From Microtetraspora glauca (GTDB lineage Bacteria > Actinomycetota > Actinomycetes > Streptosporangiales > Streptosporangiaceae), in NCBI GenBank assembly GCA_001570385.1, contig BBYL01000038.1, positions 1-64,000 of the forward strand: a stretch of 64,000 nt of DNA. The letters are read 5' to 3'. This document shows positions 55,313 to 63,000 of the stretch, in pieces. Under the pieces are notes generated by a model, which made no database searches, was not told the DNA's origin, and saw only the letters and a list, made by a program, of their open reading frames with translations. The translations under genes were made by a program, and so were the position numbers. The first letter of the stretch is position 1, and the number at the start of each line of letters is the position of its first letter.

Positions 55313-55328
55313 CTGGAGTGGACTCCAG
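55313..55328. promoter_or_regulatory. MerR-type operator of the aldo/keto reductase gene
   Basis: CTGGAGT-GG-ACTCCAG is a perfect dyad. On the minus strand it falls upstream of TAGTGT (55306-55301), within a long spacer, the arrangement MerR activators use. No merR gene is adjacent. Confidence 0.5.
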
Positions 55329-55445
55329 TCGAGCGCATCCGGCGCCGAATCCACCCGATCACGGCCGGCGCGGCCCGGCCCCGGCGTCGGCGCGGGTTCC
55401 GTCGGGAATGATTGGCGCATGGGGAGCGGGACGGGGAGATTGCCG

Positions 55446-56570
55446 ATGCGGAGGACAAAGCACTCGGACGGCCGCGCCGGTGGGCGTCTGCGCCGGCTGG
55501 TGCCGCCGATGCTCGCCCTCGTACCGGTGCTCGCCCTGCTGCTCGGCGCCGGTCCCGCCACGGCCGAGCAGGCGACCGCCGGGACAGGCTTCTCCGCGAC
55601 GCGGGACGGCGAGCGGCTGCTGTTCAGCTTCAGCGACTCGCGGATCGACGAGTCCAGCGGTCTCGCGGTCTCGCCCACCCACGACGACATCGTCTACACC
55701 CACAACGACAGCGGCGACAGCGCGCGGTTCTTCGCCGTCGGCACGGACGGGCGGACCCGGGCCACGTTCAGGCTGGCCGGGGTGACGGCGCGGGACTGGG
55801 AGGCCATGGCCGCCTCCGTGGACCCCGCGACCGGCAAGGGCGTGCTGTGGTTCGCCGACATCGGGGACAACCTCGACGGCGCCTGGCCGGACGTCTCGGT
55901 GTACAAGGTCGCCGAGCCGGAGACGATGCGGTCGGCGACGCTCCGGGCCACGCGGTACCGCTTCCGGTACGAGGGCGGCGCCAGGAACGCCGAGGGCCTG
56001 ATGGTCCACCCCAAGACCGGCCGGCTGTACATCGTGAGCAAGGAGTTCTCCGGCTCCGTCTACGCGGCGCCCAAGAGCCTGCGGACCGACCGGGTCAACC
56101 TGCTCCGCCGGGTCGGCCCCGCGCCGATCATGGCGACGGACGCCGCGTACGCGCCGGACGGGTCGAGCTTCGTGATCCGCACCTACTTCTCCGCCTCGCT
56201 CTACCGCGCGCCCGGCGATCTCATCGCCCATCTCACGATGCCGCCGCTCAGGCAGGCCGAGTCCATCACGTACACGCGGGACGGCAAGGCGCTGCTGACC
56301 GGCTCGGAGGGAGCGGGCAGCCCGGTCTACCTCGTGCCGCTGCCGGCCGGTGTCACGTCGGCCTCGGCCTCGGCATCGGCCTCCCCGACGCCGGCTGAGG
56401 CCGCGGACGCCCCGGCCGGTACGGCACGGCCCGCCGACACGGGCTCCACCGCGGCGTCGGGCGGACGGGAGAGCGGCGGGATCCCGCTCTCGATGGTCGC
56501 GCTCTGGCTGGGGACGGCCGTCGGGGCGATCGGCATCATCACCGTGATCGCCTATCGGACCGCGCGCTGA
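55446..56570 (+). CDS. Secreted, membrane-anchored beta-propeller-like protein
   Basis: 374 residues. A signal peptide with a basic start (about 1-41, ends A-T-A) precedes a 270-residue domain with repeated blades: S-S-G-L-A-V-S-P, W-F-A-D-I-G-D-N, A-E-G-L-M-V-H-P, D-A-A-Y-A-P-D-G. These resemble WD40/YVTN or esterase-like propellers. A Ser/Ala/Pro linker (about 305-345) leads to a C-terminal membrane helix and A-Y-R-T-A-R. GGGGAG precedes ATG 55446 at seven bases. It is likely displayed on the outer face of the membrane. Function unknown. Confidence 0.8.
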   Translation: MRRTKHSDGRAGGRLRRLVPPMLALVPVLALLLGAGPATAEQATAGTGFSATRDGERLLFSFSDSRIDESSGLAVSPTHDDIVYTHNDSGDSARFFAVGTDGRTRATFRLAGVTARDWEAMAASVDPATGKGVLWFADIGDNLDGAWPDVSVYKVAEPETMRSATLRATRYRFRYEGGARNAEGLMVHPKTGRLYIVSKEFSGSVYAAPKSLRTDRVNLLRRVGPAPIMATDAAYAPDGSSFVIRTYFSASLYRAPGDLIAHLTMPPLRQAESITYTRDGKALLTGSEGAGSPVYLVPLPAGVTSASASASASPTPAEAADAPAGTARPADTGSTAASGGRESGGIPLSMVALWLGTAVGAIGIITVIAYRTAR

Positions 56571-56586
56571 CCTCCGGGACGGTGGG

Positions 56587-56961
56587 TCACATCCTGGCGA
56601 CGAACGGCTCGCCGCGCAGCGCGTGCTCCACCAGCTCGATCGACCGGGCCAGGCGGACCAGGCGGGGGCCCTCGCGGCGGTAGGCGTCCAGCACGGCCTC
56701 GACGGCGTGCGGCGGCAGGTGGCCCTTGAGCTCGACCGCGGCGCCCCGATAACCGGTCCTCGCCGCCTCGATCTCGGCCTGGACGTGGTGGCGGGCCATC
56801 CGGGCGAGCGCGAGCGGATGCCGCCTGAGCACGCCGTACGCGCGGTAGTCCGGCGGGACCGCGTCGAGCAGCCACGCCGCCGCCGACTCCTCCCAGTCGG
56901 GGGTGTCCGGCGGGCGCACCTCGGACGGCCATCCGGGAGGCAGATACACGCCGACCAGCAT
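56587..56961 (-). CDS. Conserved-looking protein of unknown function
   Basis: About 124 residues, mostly helical, rich in Arg/His/Ala: P-P-D-Y-R-A-Y-G-V-L-R-R-H-P-L-A-L-A-R-M-A-R-H-H-V. No motif or membrane segment I recognise. ATG 56961 (M-L-V-G-V-Y-L-P-P-G-W-P) is preferred; TTG 56982 adds seven residues. Composition and codon use look genuine. It is divergent from the oxidase gene, with about 95 bases between. Confidence 0.7.
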   Translation of the reverse strand: MLVGVYLPPGWPSEVRPPDTPDWEESAAAWLLDAVPPDYRAYGVLRRHPLALARMARHHVQAEIEAARTGYRGAAVELKGHLPPHAVEAVLDAYRREGPRLVRLARSIELVEHALRGEPFVARM

Positions 56962-57056
56962 ACCGAACAAGAGTTCGATCAAGAGGGCTGTCCCTTGGGG
57001 TGTCGTCTGCGCTAACTTGCGATGATGCGCGTTCTGGGGGCGAAAGCCGTACGTCC

Positions 57057-58238
57057 ATGAAGATCGGGGTGATCGGCGCCGGCATCCTCGGGCTGGCCGT
57101 GGCCCGGGAGCTGGCGGGCTCGGGCGCCGATGTGACCGTGCTCGACAAGGAGAGCCGGGTCGGGGCGCACCAGACCGGGCACAACAGCGGGGTCGTGCAC
57201 GCGGGCATCTACTACGCCCCCGGATCGCTCAAGGCGCGGCTGTGCCGGCACGGCGCCGCCATGCTCCGGGAGTACTGCGCCGAGCACCGCCTGCCGTACG
57301 ACGAGGTGGGCAAGCTGGTCATCGCCTCGACCCGCGCGGAGCTGCCCGGCCTGCGGCGGATCGCGGCCAGGGCACGCGAGAACGGGGTGCCCGGAATCGC
57401 CGAACTGGACGCGCTCGCCCTGCGCGAGATCGAGCCGTTCGCGGTGGGCGCGGGCGCGGTGCACTCGCCCACCACCGCGATCACCGACTTCCCGGCTGTC
57501 GCCCGCCGCCTCGCCGAGGACCTGGCCGCCATGGGCGGTGCCGTACGGCTGTCGCATCCGGTCAGGCGGCTGCGCGAGACCGCGAGCGGCGTCGAGGTGG
57601 TCGCGGGACGGTCCAGGTTCACGTTCGACGCGGTCGTCTCCTGCGCCGGCCTGGGCACGGACCGGGTGGCCGCGCTGGCCGGGGCTCCGGGAGACGTGCG
57701 GATCGTGCCGTTCCGCGGGGAGTACCAGCGGCTGGCGGGCGTGGCGCGTCACCGGGTGCGCGGGCTGATCTACCCGGTGCCGGACCCGCGCTACCCCTTC
57801 CTGGGCGTCCACCTGACGAGACGGATCGGCGGGGAGGTCCTGGTCGGCCCCAACGCGGTCATGGCCCTGGCGTTCGAGGGGTACCGGTGGCGGGACGTGT
57901 CGCCGGGAGATCTGCGGGAGATCCTCGGCTGGCCGGGCACGTGGCGGATGGCCGGGAGGAACTGGCGCACCGGTGTGCACGAGGTGTACGGCTCGCTGGC
58001 GAAGGACGCCTTCCTGGCCGCGGCCAGGCGCTATGTCCCCTCGCTCGGTCCGGGCGACCTGGAGCCGGCGGAGGGAGGCGTGCGCGCCCAGGCGGTCGGC
58101 CGGGACGGGCGGCTGCTCGACGACTTCGCGATCGACGTCCACGGACGGATCGTGTTGGTCAGGAACGCGCCGTCGCCTGCGGCCACGGCGAGCCTCGCTA
58201 TCGCCCGACATGTCGTCTTAACGGTGCCTTTAAGGTAA
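57057..58238 (+). CDS. lhgO: L-2-hydroxyglutarate oxidase-like FAD enzyme
   Basis: 393 residues of the DAO/LhgO family. The FAD-binding G-A-G-I-L-G is at 7-12, followed by V-L-D-K-E. H-Q-T-G-H-N-S-G-V-V-H-A-G-I-Y-Y and P-G-S-L-K-A-R-L-C are diagnostic for L-2-hydroxyglutarate dehydrogenase/oxidase, which returns this side product to 2-oxoglutarate. The C-terminal block R-N-A-P-S-P-A-A-T-A-S is typical. The frame runs through the first repeat of the following promoter region, giving a few extra C-terminal residues. Confidence 0.9.
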   Translation: MKIGVIGAGILGLAVARELAGSGADVTVLDKESRVGAHQTGHNSGVVHAGIYYAPGSLKARLCRHGAAMLREYCAEHRLPYDEVGKLVIASTRAELPGLRRIAARARENGVPGIAELDALALREIEPFAVGAGAVHSPTTAITDFPAVARRLAEDLAAMGGAVRLSHPVRRLRETASGVEVVAGRSRFTFDAVVSCAGLGTDRVAALAGAPGDVRIVPFRGEYQRLAGVARHRVRGLIYPVPDPRYPFLGVHLTRRIGGEVLVGPNAVMALAFEGYRWRDVSPGDLREILGWPGTWRMAGRNWRTGVHEVYGSLAKDAFLAAARRYVPSLGPGDLEPAEGGVRAQAVGRDGRLLDDFAIDVHGRIVLVRNAPSPAATASLAIARHVVLTVPLR

Positions 58239-58289
58239 ACCTCATATAGTGCTCGATGCCCCGAACGTCATCTTCACGTTGCCTTAAGG
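58225..58289 (+). promoter_or_regulatory. Promoter of the two-component operon with repeated TGCCTTAAGG motif
   Basis: TGCCTTTAAGG (58225-58235) and TGCCTTAAGG (58280-58289) recur 55 bases apart, flanking a -10-like TATAGT (58245-58250). OmpR-type regulators bind such direct repeats, so autoregulation is likely. The first repeat overlaps the end of lhgO. Confidence 0.5.
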
Positions 58290-58307
58290 AAATTCGGTCA
58301 ACATGTC

Positions 58308-59021
58308 ATGGTGAGCGAATTCCCAGAAGCCCGGTTGCTGATCGTTGAAGACGAGCCCAACATCCTGGAACTGCTGGCGGCCAGCCTGCGGTTCGCCGGA
58401 TTCGAGGTCACTACCGCCTCCAACGGAGGTGAGGCGGTCGCGGCGGCCCAGCGCCACCGGCCCGACCTGATCGTCCTTGACGTGATGTTGCCCGACATGG
58501 ATGGATTCGACATCGTCCGCCGCCTGCGTGGTGGCGGAACGCATACGCCTGTCGTCTTCCTCACCGCGCGGGACGCCACCGAGGACAAGATCCGTGGGCT
58601 CACCCTCGGCGGCGACGACTACGTGACCAAGCCGTTCAGCCTCGAAGAGGTCATCGCCCGCATCCGGGCCGTGCTCCGCCGTACGGCGGGTGACCCGATG
58701 GCGCCGCCGCCCCGGCTGACCTTCGCCGACATCGAGTTGGACGAGGAGTCCCACGAGGTGTGGCGCGGTGGCCGCGCGATCCCGCTCTCCCCGACCGAGT
58801 TCAAGCTGCTGCGGTACTTCATGGCGAACGCGGGGCGGGTGCTGTCCAAGGCGCAGATCCTCGACCACGTGTGGGACTACGACTTCCGCGGTGACGCCGG
58901 CATCGTCGAGTCGTACGTGTCGGTGCTCCGCCGCAAGGTCGACAACTCCCATCCGCGCCTGATCCACACGCTCAGGGGCGTCGGATACGTCATGCGAACG
59001 CCCCCGTCCGGCGTCGTGTAG
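58308..59021 (+). CDS. OmpR/PhoB family response regulator
   Basis: 237 residues. The receiver domain has the acidic pocket E-D-E, phosphoacceptor Asp58 in V-L-D-V-M-L-P-D and Lys108 in V-T-K-P-F. The C-terminal winged helix (about 138-232) ends H-T-L-R-G-V-G-Y-V-M-R. It closely resembles actinobacterial TcrA/TrcR-like regulators. The kinase gene follows after two bases, so they are translated together. Probable targets include the adjacent efflux adaptors. Confidence 0.94.
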   Translation: MVSEFPEARLLIVEDEPNILELLAASLRFAGFEVTTASNGGEAVAAAQRHRPDLIVLDVMLPDMDGFDIVRRLRGGGTHTPVVFLTARDATEDKIRGLTLGGDDYVTKPFSLEEVIARIRAVLRRTAGDPMAPPPRLTFADIELDEESHEVWRGGRAIPLSPTEFKLLRYFMANAGRVLSKAQILDHVWDYDFRGDAGIVESYVSVLRRKVDNSHPRLIHTLRGVGYVMRTPPSGVV

Positions 59022-59023
59022 CC

Positions 59024-60586
59024 ATGGCGGGGAGGTGGTCGGACCGCACGCCGCTGCGGATCAAGCTGATCGCCGCGATGCTGGCACTGGTCGCCGTCGC
59101 CCTCGCCGTCATCGGTGTGGGCAGTGTCTCGGTGCTCAGGGGCTACCTCGTCGACAGGGTCGACGCGCAACTCGACATGGTCGCGAGGGACGTCGGCAGG
59201 CAGATGAAGCGCAAGCCGCTGGAACTCGTCCGGCTGCGCACCCCACCCGACGGCTGGGTCGCGATCTACGGCGGCGACGGCGGGCTGATCGCCTCGCAGG
59301 CCGGGATGTCCGTCGAGGGCCTGCCCGGGCCGCTTTCCCCGCCCCGTGACACCGAGATGCCGCAGACCGTCGCGGCCGAGTCGGGAAACGGCATGTGGCG
59401 GGTGCGCGTCGTGCGAGGCGAGGACGGCGGAAGCGCGCTCGTCGCCGTCGACCTGGACTCCGTCCAGCAGATCACCACCCGGCTCGCGCTCATAGAACTG
59501 CTGGGGAGCGCCATCGTCATGGGCGTGCTCGCCGTGGTCGGCATCGTCACCGTACGGCGGAGCCTGCGCCCGCTGACCGAGATCGAGCGGACCGCGGAGG
59601 CGATCGCCGACGGCGATCTCAGCAGCCGGGTGCCCGACCGTCATCCGCGTACCGAGGTGGGGCGGCTCTCCCGCTCGCTCAACGGCATGCTGTCCCAGAT
59701 CGAGTCGGCGTTCCAGGCGAAGGCGTCGTCGGAGGCGGCCGCACGCGAGTCGGAGGCGCGGATGCGCAGGTTCGTGGCGGACGCGTCACACGAGCTGCGC
59801 ACGCCGCTCACCTCGATCCGGGGGTTCGCCGAGTTCCACCGGAGGGTGCCGGCCGACGGCGGCGACACCGCCCGCCTGATGCGGCGGATCGAGGACGAAG
59901 CCGCACGCATGGGCCTGCTTGTGGACGATCTGCTGCTGCTCGCCCGGCTGGACCAGCAGCGCCCGCTCCAGGAGCATCCCGTCGATCTCCTCGCCATCGC
60001 GGCCGAGGCCGTGTACGACGCGCGGATCCTCGAACCGGACAGGGACGTGTCCCTGCTGGTCGACTCCGACGTCGCTCTGATCGTCGAAGGGGACGAGGTA
60101 CGGCTGCGCCAGGTCGTCGGCAACCTGATGAGCAACGCGATGACCCACACACCCGCGGGGACGCCGGTCACGATCCGGGTCGGGGTGATCGGCGCGCGGG
60201 CCGTCGTCGAGGTCGCGGACAAGGGGCCCGGCCTGACACCGGACCAGGCGGAACGCGTGTTCGAGCGCTTCTACCGTGCGGATCTGTCGCGGGCCCGCAG
60301 GGACGAGTCGGTCAGCCGGTCCCTGGGCGGTAGCGGTCTGGGGCTGTCCATCGTGGCGGCGATCGTCCGGGCGCACGGCGGCACGGTGACCGTGGAGACG
60401 GCGCCGGGCGCCGGTGCCGCCTTCCGCGTCCTCCTCCCGCTGGTCCCCGAGGTCCTGATCCCCGACGAGGCCATGGACGATGACGCGGGATCGGGAGACA
60501 CGGGATCGGGAGACACGGGATCGGGAGGCACGGGATCGGGAGGCACGGGATCGGGAGACACGGTGTCCGGCGCGGGCGTCGGGTGA
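59024..60586 (+). CDS. Sensor histidine kinase
   Basis: 520 residues. Two membrane helices (about 13-38 and 155-178) flank an extracytoplasmic sensor of about 115 residues. HAMP follows, then HisKA with His256 in D-A-S-H-E-L-R-T-P-L, and HATPase_c with N-L-M-S-N-A-M, D-K-G-P-G-L and G-G-S-G-L-G-L. The final 28 residues are G-S-G-D-T repeats from a 15-bp minisatellite. It phosphorylates the regulator encoded just upstream; the signal is unknown. Confidence 0.93.
   Translation: MAGRWSDRTPLRIKLIAAMLALVAVALAVIGVGSVSVLRGYLVDRVDAQLDMVARDVGRQMKRKPLELVRLRTPPDGWVAIYGGDGGLIASQAGMSVEGLPGPLSPPRDTEMPQTVAAESGNGMWRVRVVRGEDGGSALVAVDLDSVQQITTRLALIELLGSAIVMGVLAVVGIVTVRRSLRPLTEIERTAEAIADGDLSSRVPDRHPRTEVGRLSRSLNGMLSQIESAFQAKASSEAAARESEARMRRFVADASHELRTPLTSIRGFAEFHRRVPADGGDTARLMRRIEDEAARMGLLVDDLLLLARLDQQRPLQEHPVDLLAIAAEAVYDARILEPDRDVSLLVDSDVALIVEGDEVRLRQVVGNLMSNAMTHTPAGTPVTIRVGVIGARAVVEVADKGPGLTPDQAERVFERFYRADLSRARRDESVSRSLGGSGLGLSIVAAIVRAHGGTVTVETAPGAGAAFRVLLPLVPEVLIPDEAMDDDAGSGDTGSGDTGSGGTGSGGTGSGDTVSGAGVG
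60486..60560 (+). repeat. Five 15-bp tandem repeats at the kinase C-terminus
   Basis: Five units of CGGGATCGGGAGACA, two with one change (GGCA), run end to end. They encode G-S-G-D-T/G-S-G-G-T. The downstream untranslated DNA contains another 15-bp tandem pair. Confidence 0.95.
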
Positions 60587-60806
60587 GGTGACCTCGCCCT
60601 CCCGATTTCCACCTGATTCTGAGGCCCTGACTCTGACCTGCCTGACTCTGACCTGCCCGGCTCCGGCTGTCTGGCCCCGACTGTCTGCCCCGACTACCTG
60701 GGTCCGACCGCTTGATTCCGAGTCAGTGGTTCCGGTCCGAGACCGATTCCGGCCCGCTGGATTCCGAGGAGCTCGGCCGACGCGGGCTTCTCGGAATTCC
60801 CCGGCG
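60587..60806. other. Low-complexity region between converging genes
   Basis: 220 bases with no gene. CCTGACTCTGACCTG occurs twice in tandem (60626-60655), followed by decaying CCCGACTGTCTG units. No clear terminator hairpin is seen between the kinase and adaptor genes. Confidence 0.6.
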
Positions 60807-62852
60807 TCACCTCCCCGGGGTCGCGTCACCTCCCGGTCTCACTTGCCGGGCCCCCGTCGGGGTCGGCGTGGGGGTGAGTCCTGGGAAGGTCCCGTCCGGG
60901 AACGTCCCCGGGCCGGAGGCTCCGCTCGACACGATCACCTGGTCGCCCTCGTCGAGGCCCTCGACGATCTGGATGTACTGGTCGCTCTCCACGCCGGTCT
61001 TCACCTGACGCCGGACGTCCTGGTCGCCGCTGCGCACGGTGACCGTCGCCGTCCCGCCGGATCCGATCTCCACGGCGCGCGCGGGGACGTAGACCGCGTT
61101 CTCGGCCTCGTCGGTCGTCACCTGGACGTACGCGGTCTGCCCGACCAGCAGGTTCTCGGGTGAGCTGGAGAGGGCGACGCGCACGCCGTACCGGACGAGC
61201 TGGTCGCTCGTCGTCGCGGTGACGTCGATGTGGGTGATGGTTCCGGTGAACTCCTGGCCGGGGTGGGTGTCCATGGTCACCGTGGCCTGCTGTCCGACCT
61301 TGAGCTTGCCGACGTCGGACTCGGTGAACAGCGCGTTCACCTGGAGCTCGTCCAGGTTGCCGAGGGTGATGAACGCCGATCCCGCGCTCGCCGTGTCCCC
61401 GGCCTTGCCGCCGACGGTCATGACCGTGCCCTTCGAGGGGGCTTTGATGATCACTCCGGCCAGCGCCTCCTTGGCGTCCGCGAACTCGCGCTTCGCCGTG
61501 GCGAGGTCGGCCTCGGCCTGCTCGACCGACGTGGTCCCCCCGCCCATGCCGGAGCCGCCGCCTGAGCCGGCGCCGGAGGAACCGCCCGCCGCGCCTCCGG
61601 AGGCGCCGGTGCCGGACGAGCCGCCCTGAGGCGAGGCGCCGCCGGTGGAACCGTTCGATCCCGTGGCGCGGTTCCCGGTGGTGGACTTCCCGGTGCCGGT
61701 GCCGGTGCCGGTGCCGGTGCCGCAGGTCGCGGCCGGGCCGGACGTCGTGGAGGGCCTCGCCGACGCCTTCCCCGACGGGCTCGCCGACGGGTCCGCTCCA
61801 CCGCCGGTCGTCGCGGCCGGCGAGAAGCCAGAGGAGCCGCCTACCCCGCCGGACCCGGTGTTCGTGGTCACGGTGAGCATCTTGACGATGGTCTCGATGA
61901 TGCCCTGGGTGACGGTGACCGTCTCCCTGACGGTCACTCGTTCCTTGATGATGATCGTCTGGGTGACGGTGACCGTGGGGGCCGGGTTCGGCCGGTTCTC
62001 CTGTGTCGGCTGGGCCGGCTCAGGTGTCGACGCGGAATCCGAGGGTTCCGGTGTCGGCTGTGCGTGCGCCCGCCGCGAGGACTGCTTCACCTCGGAGGAC
62101 TGCCGTACGGTCTCCTGGCCGGCCGATCCCGGCTCCGACGTCGTGGTGGTCGTGACCGTGGAGATCGGGGTGGGCTCGGAGGTGGTCGTGGAGATCGGCG
62201 TCGGGCGCGACGTCGTCGTCGAGATCGGCACCGGGGTGGAGGAGGTCGTCACCGCCGGGGCGGCGGGGGTCACCACGACGGGGCCGACCACCGAGGGCGA
62301 CGGAGCGGCCGAGGACGCCGCGGGCGTCGCCGAGGCGCCGCCGCCTCCGGGCGGGCAGGTCGCGGCGGGGGAGGAACTCGGGCCGGCGGACGGCGCGGCG
62401 GACTGCCGGGACGTCGTCCGGTCCGACGTGGACGTGGAGGAGCGGTCCGATGTGGGGGAGGCCGTGGAGGAGCTCTCCGCCTCTTCGGCGTCGTCGAGCG
62501 CCTCGTACGCGGCGGACAGCGCGGCGCGGGCCGCGAGGTAGTTCTCCCTGGCCTCCGTGCCGTCGACGCGTGCGAGGGCCTGTCCCGCCCGGACCTTCTG
62601 GCCGGGTCTGACGTACACCTTCCGCACGGTGCCCGAGGCGCTGAACGACAGGTCACGGCTGTTGGCGTCCACCGTGTTGCCGCTCGCGGAGATGGCAGAG
62701 GTCACGTTGCCGCGTTTGGCGGCCACCAGCTCGATCCTCGCGGTGGTGGCGGTCTCGTCGCCGCCACCGAGAAGGTAGACGCCGCCACAGGCGAGTACGG
62801 CGCAGGCGAGGGCCAGACCTCCTGTGCGAAGGACCTTGGGCGGAACAATCAT
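60807..62852 (-). CDS. Membrane-fusion (RND/MacA-type) adaptor with a 310-residue low-complexity insert
   Basis: 681 residues, roughly twice the usual length. An N-terminal membrane anchor (about 10-30) is followed by the first lipoyl half (V-R-K-V-Y-V-R-P-G-Q-K-V-R-A-G-Q-A-L-A-R) and helix one (99-127). Residues 128-439 are Ser/Thr/Pro then Gly-rich, with repeated P-I-S-T-T-T-S and V-T-V-T units. Helix two (443-470), the second lipoyl half (K-A-P-S-K-G-T-V) and the beta-barrel follow. The ATG at 62852 is favoured over a TTG two codons upstream. Likely partners are ABC efflux proteins beyond the window; the two-component system next door may control it. Confidence 0.85.
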   Translation of the reverse strand: MIVPPKVLRTGGLALACAVLACGGVYLLGGGDETATTARIELVAAKRGNVTSAISASGNTVDANSRDLSFSASGTVRKVYVRPGQKVRAGQALARVDGTEARENYLAARAALSAAYEALDDAEEAESSSTASPTSDRSSTSTSDRTTSRQSAAPSAGPSSSPAATCPPGGGGASATPAASSAAPSPSVVGPVVVTPAAPAVTTSSTPVPISTTTSRPTPISTTTSEPTPISTVTTTTTSEPGSAGQETVRQSSEVKQSSRRAHAQPTPEPSDSASTPEPAQPTQENRPNPAPTVTVTQTIIIKERVTVRETVTVTQGIIETIVKMLTVTTNTGSGGVGGSSGFSPAATTGGGADPSASPSGKASARPSTTSGPAATCGTGTGTGTGTGKSTTGNRATGSNGSTGGASPQGGSSGTGASGGAAGGSSGAGSGGGSGMGGGTTSVEQAEADLATAKREFADAKEALAGVIIKAPSKGTVMTVGGKAGDTASAGSAFITLGNLDELQVNALFTESDVGKLKVGQQATVTMDTHPGQEFTGTITHIDVTATTSDQLVRYGVRVALSSSPENLLVGQTAYVQVTTDEAENAVYVPARAVEIGSGGTATVTVRSGDQDVRRQVKTGVESDQYIQIVEGLDEGDQVIVSSGASGPGTFPDGTFPGLTPTPTPTGARQVRPGGDATPGR

Positions 62853-63000
62853 GCGCAAAATGGTGCTGGTGCCAGGTCATACCAGGCTCAGGTGCGCCTG
62901 AGAGTTGTCTGTGTAGGTGTCCGCGTACGGGCGCAGTTGTCAGCAAAGCTTCAGGCACGTCCGAAGTTGGCTCAAGCCCCGCCAGGCAGGGTGAAGGCCC
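62853..63000. promoter_or_regulatory. Shared control region of the divergent adaptor genes
   Basis: 148 bases. CTCAGG-TGCG-CCTGAG (62887-62902) is a perfect dyad, and CTTC/GAAG half-sites flank AGGCACGTCC near 62950. The TGCCTTAAGG repeat of the two-component promoter is not found here. GGTGAAGG precedes the plus-strand start. Confidence 0.35.
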
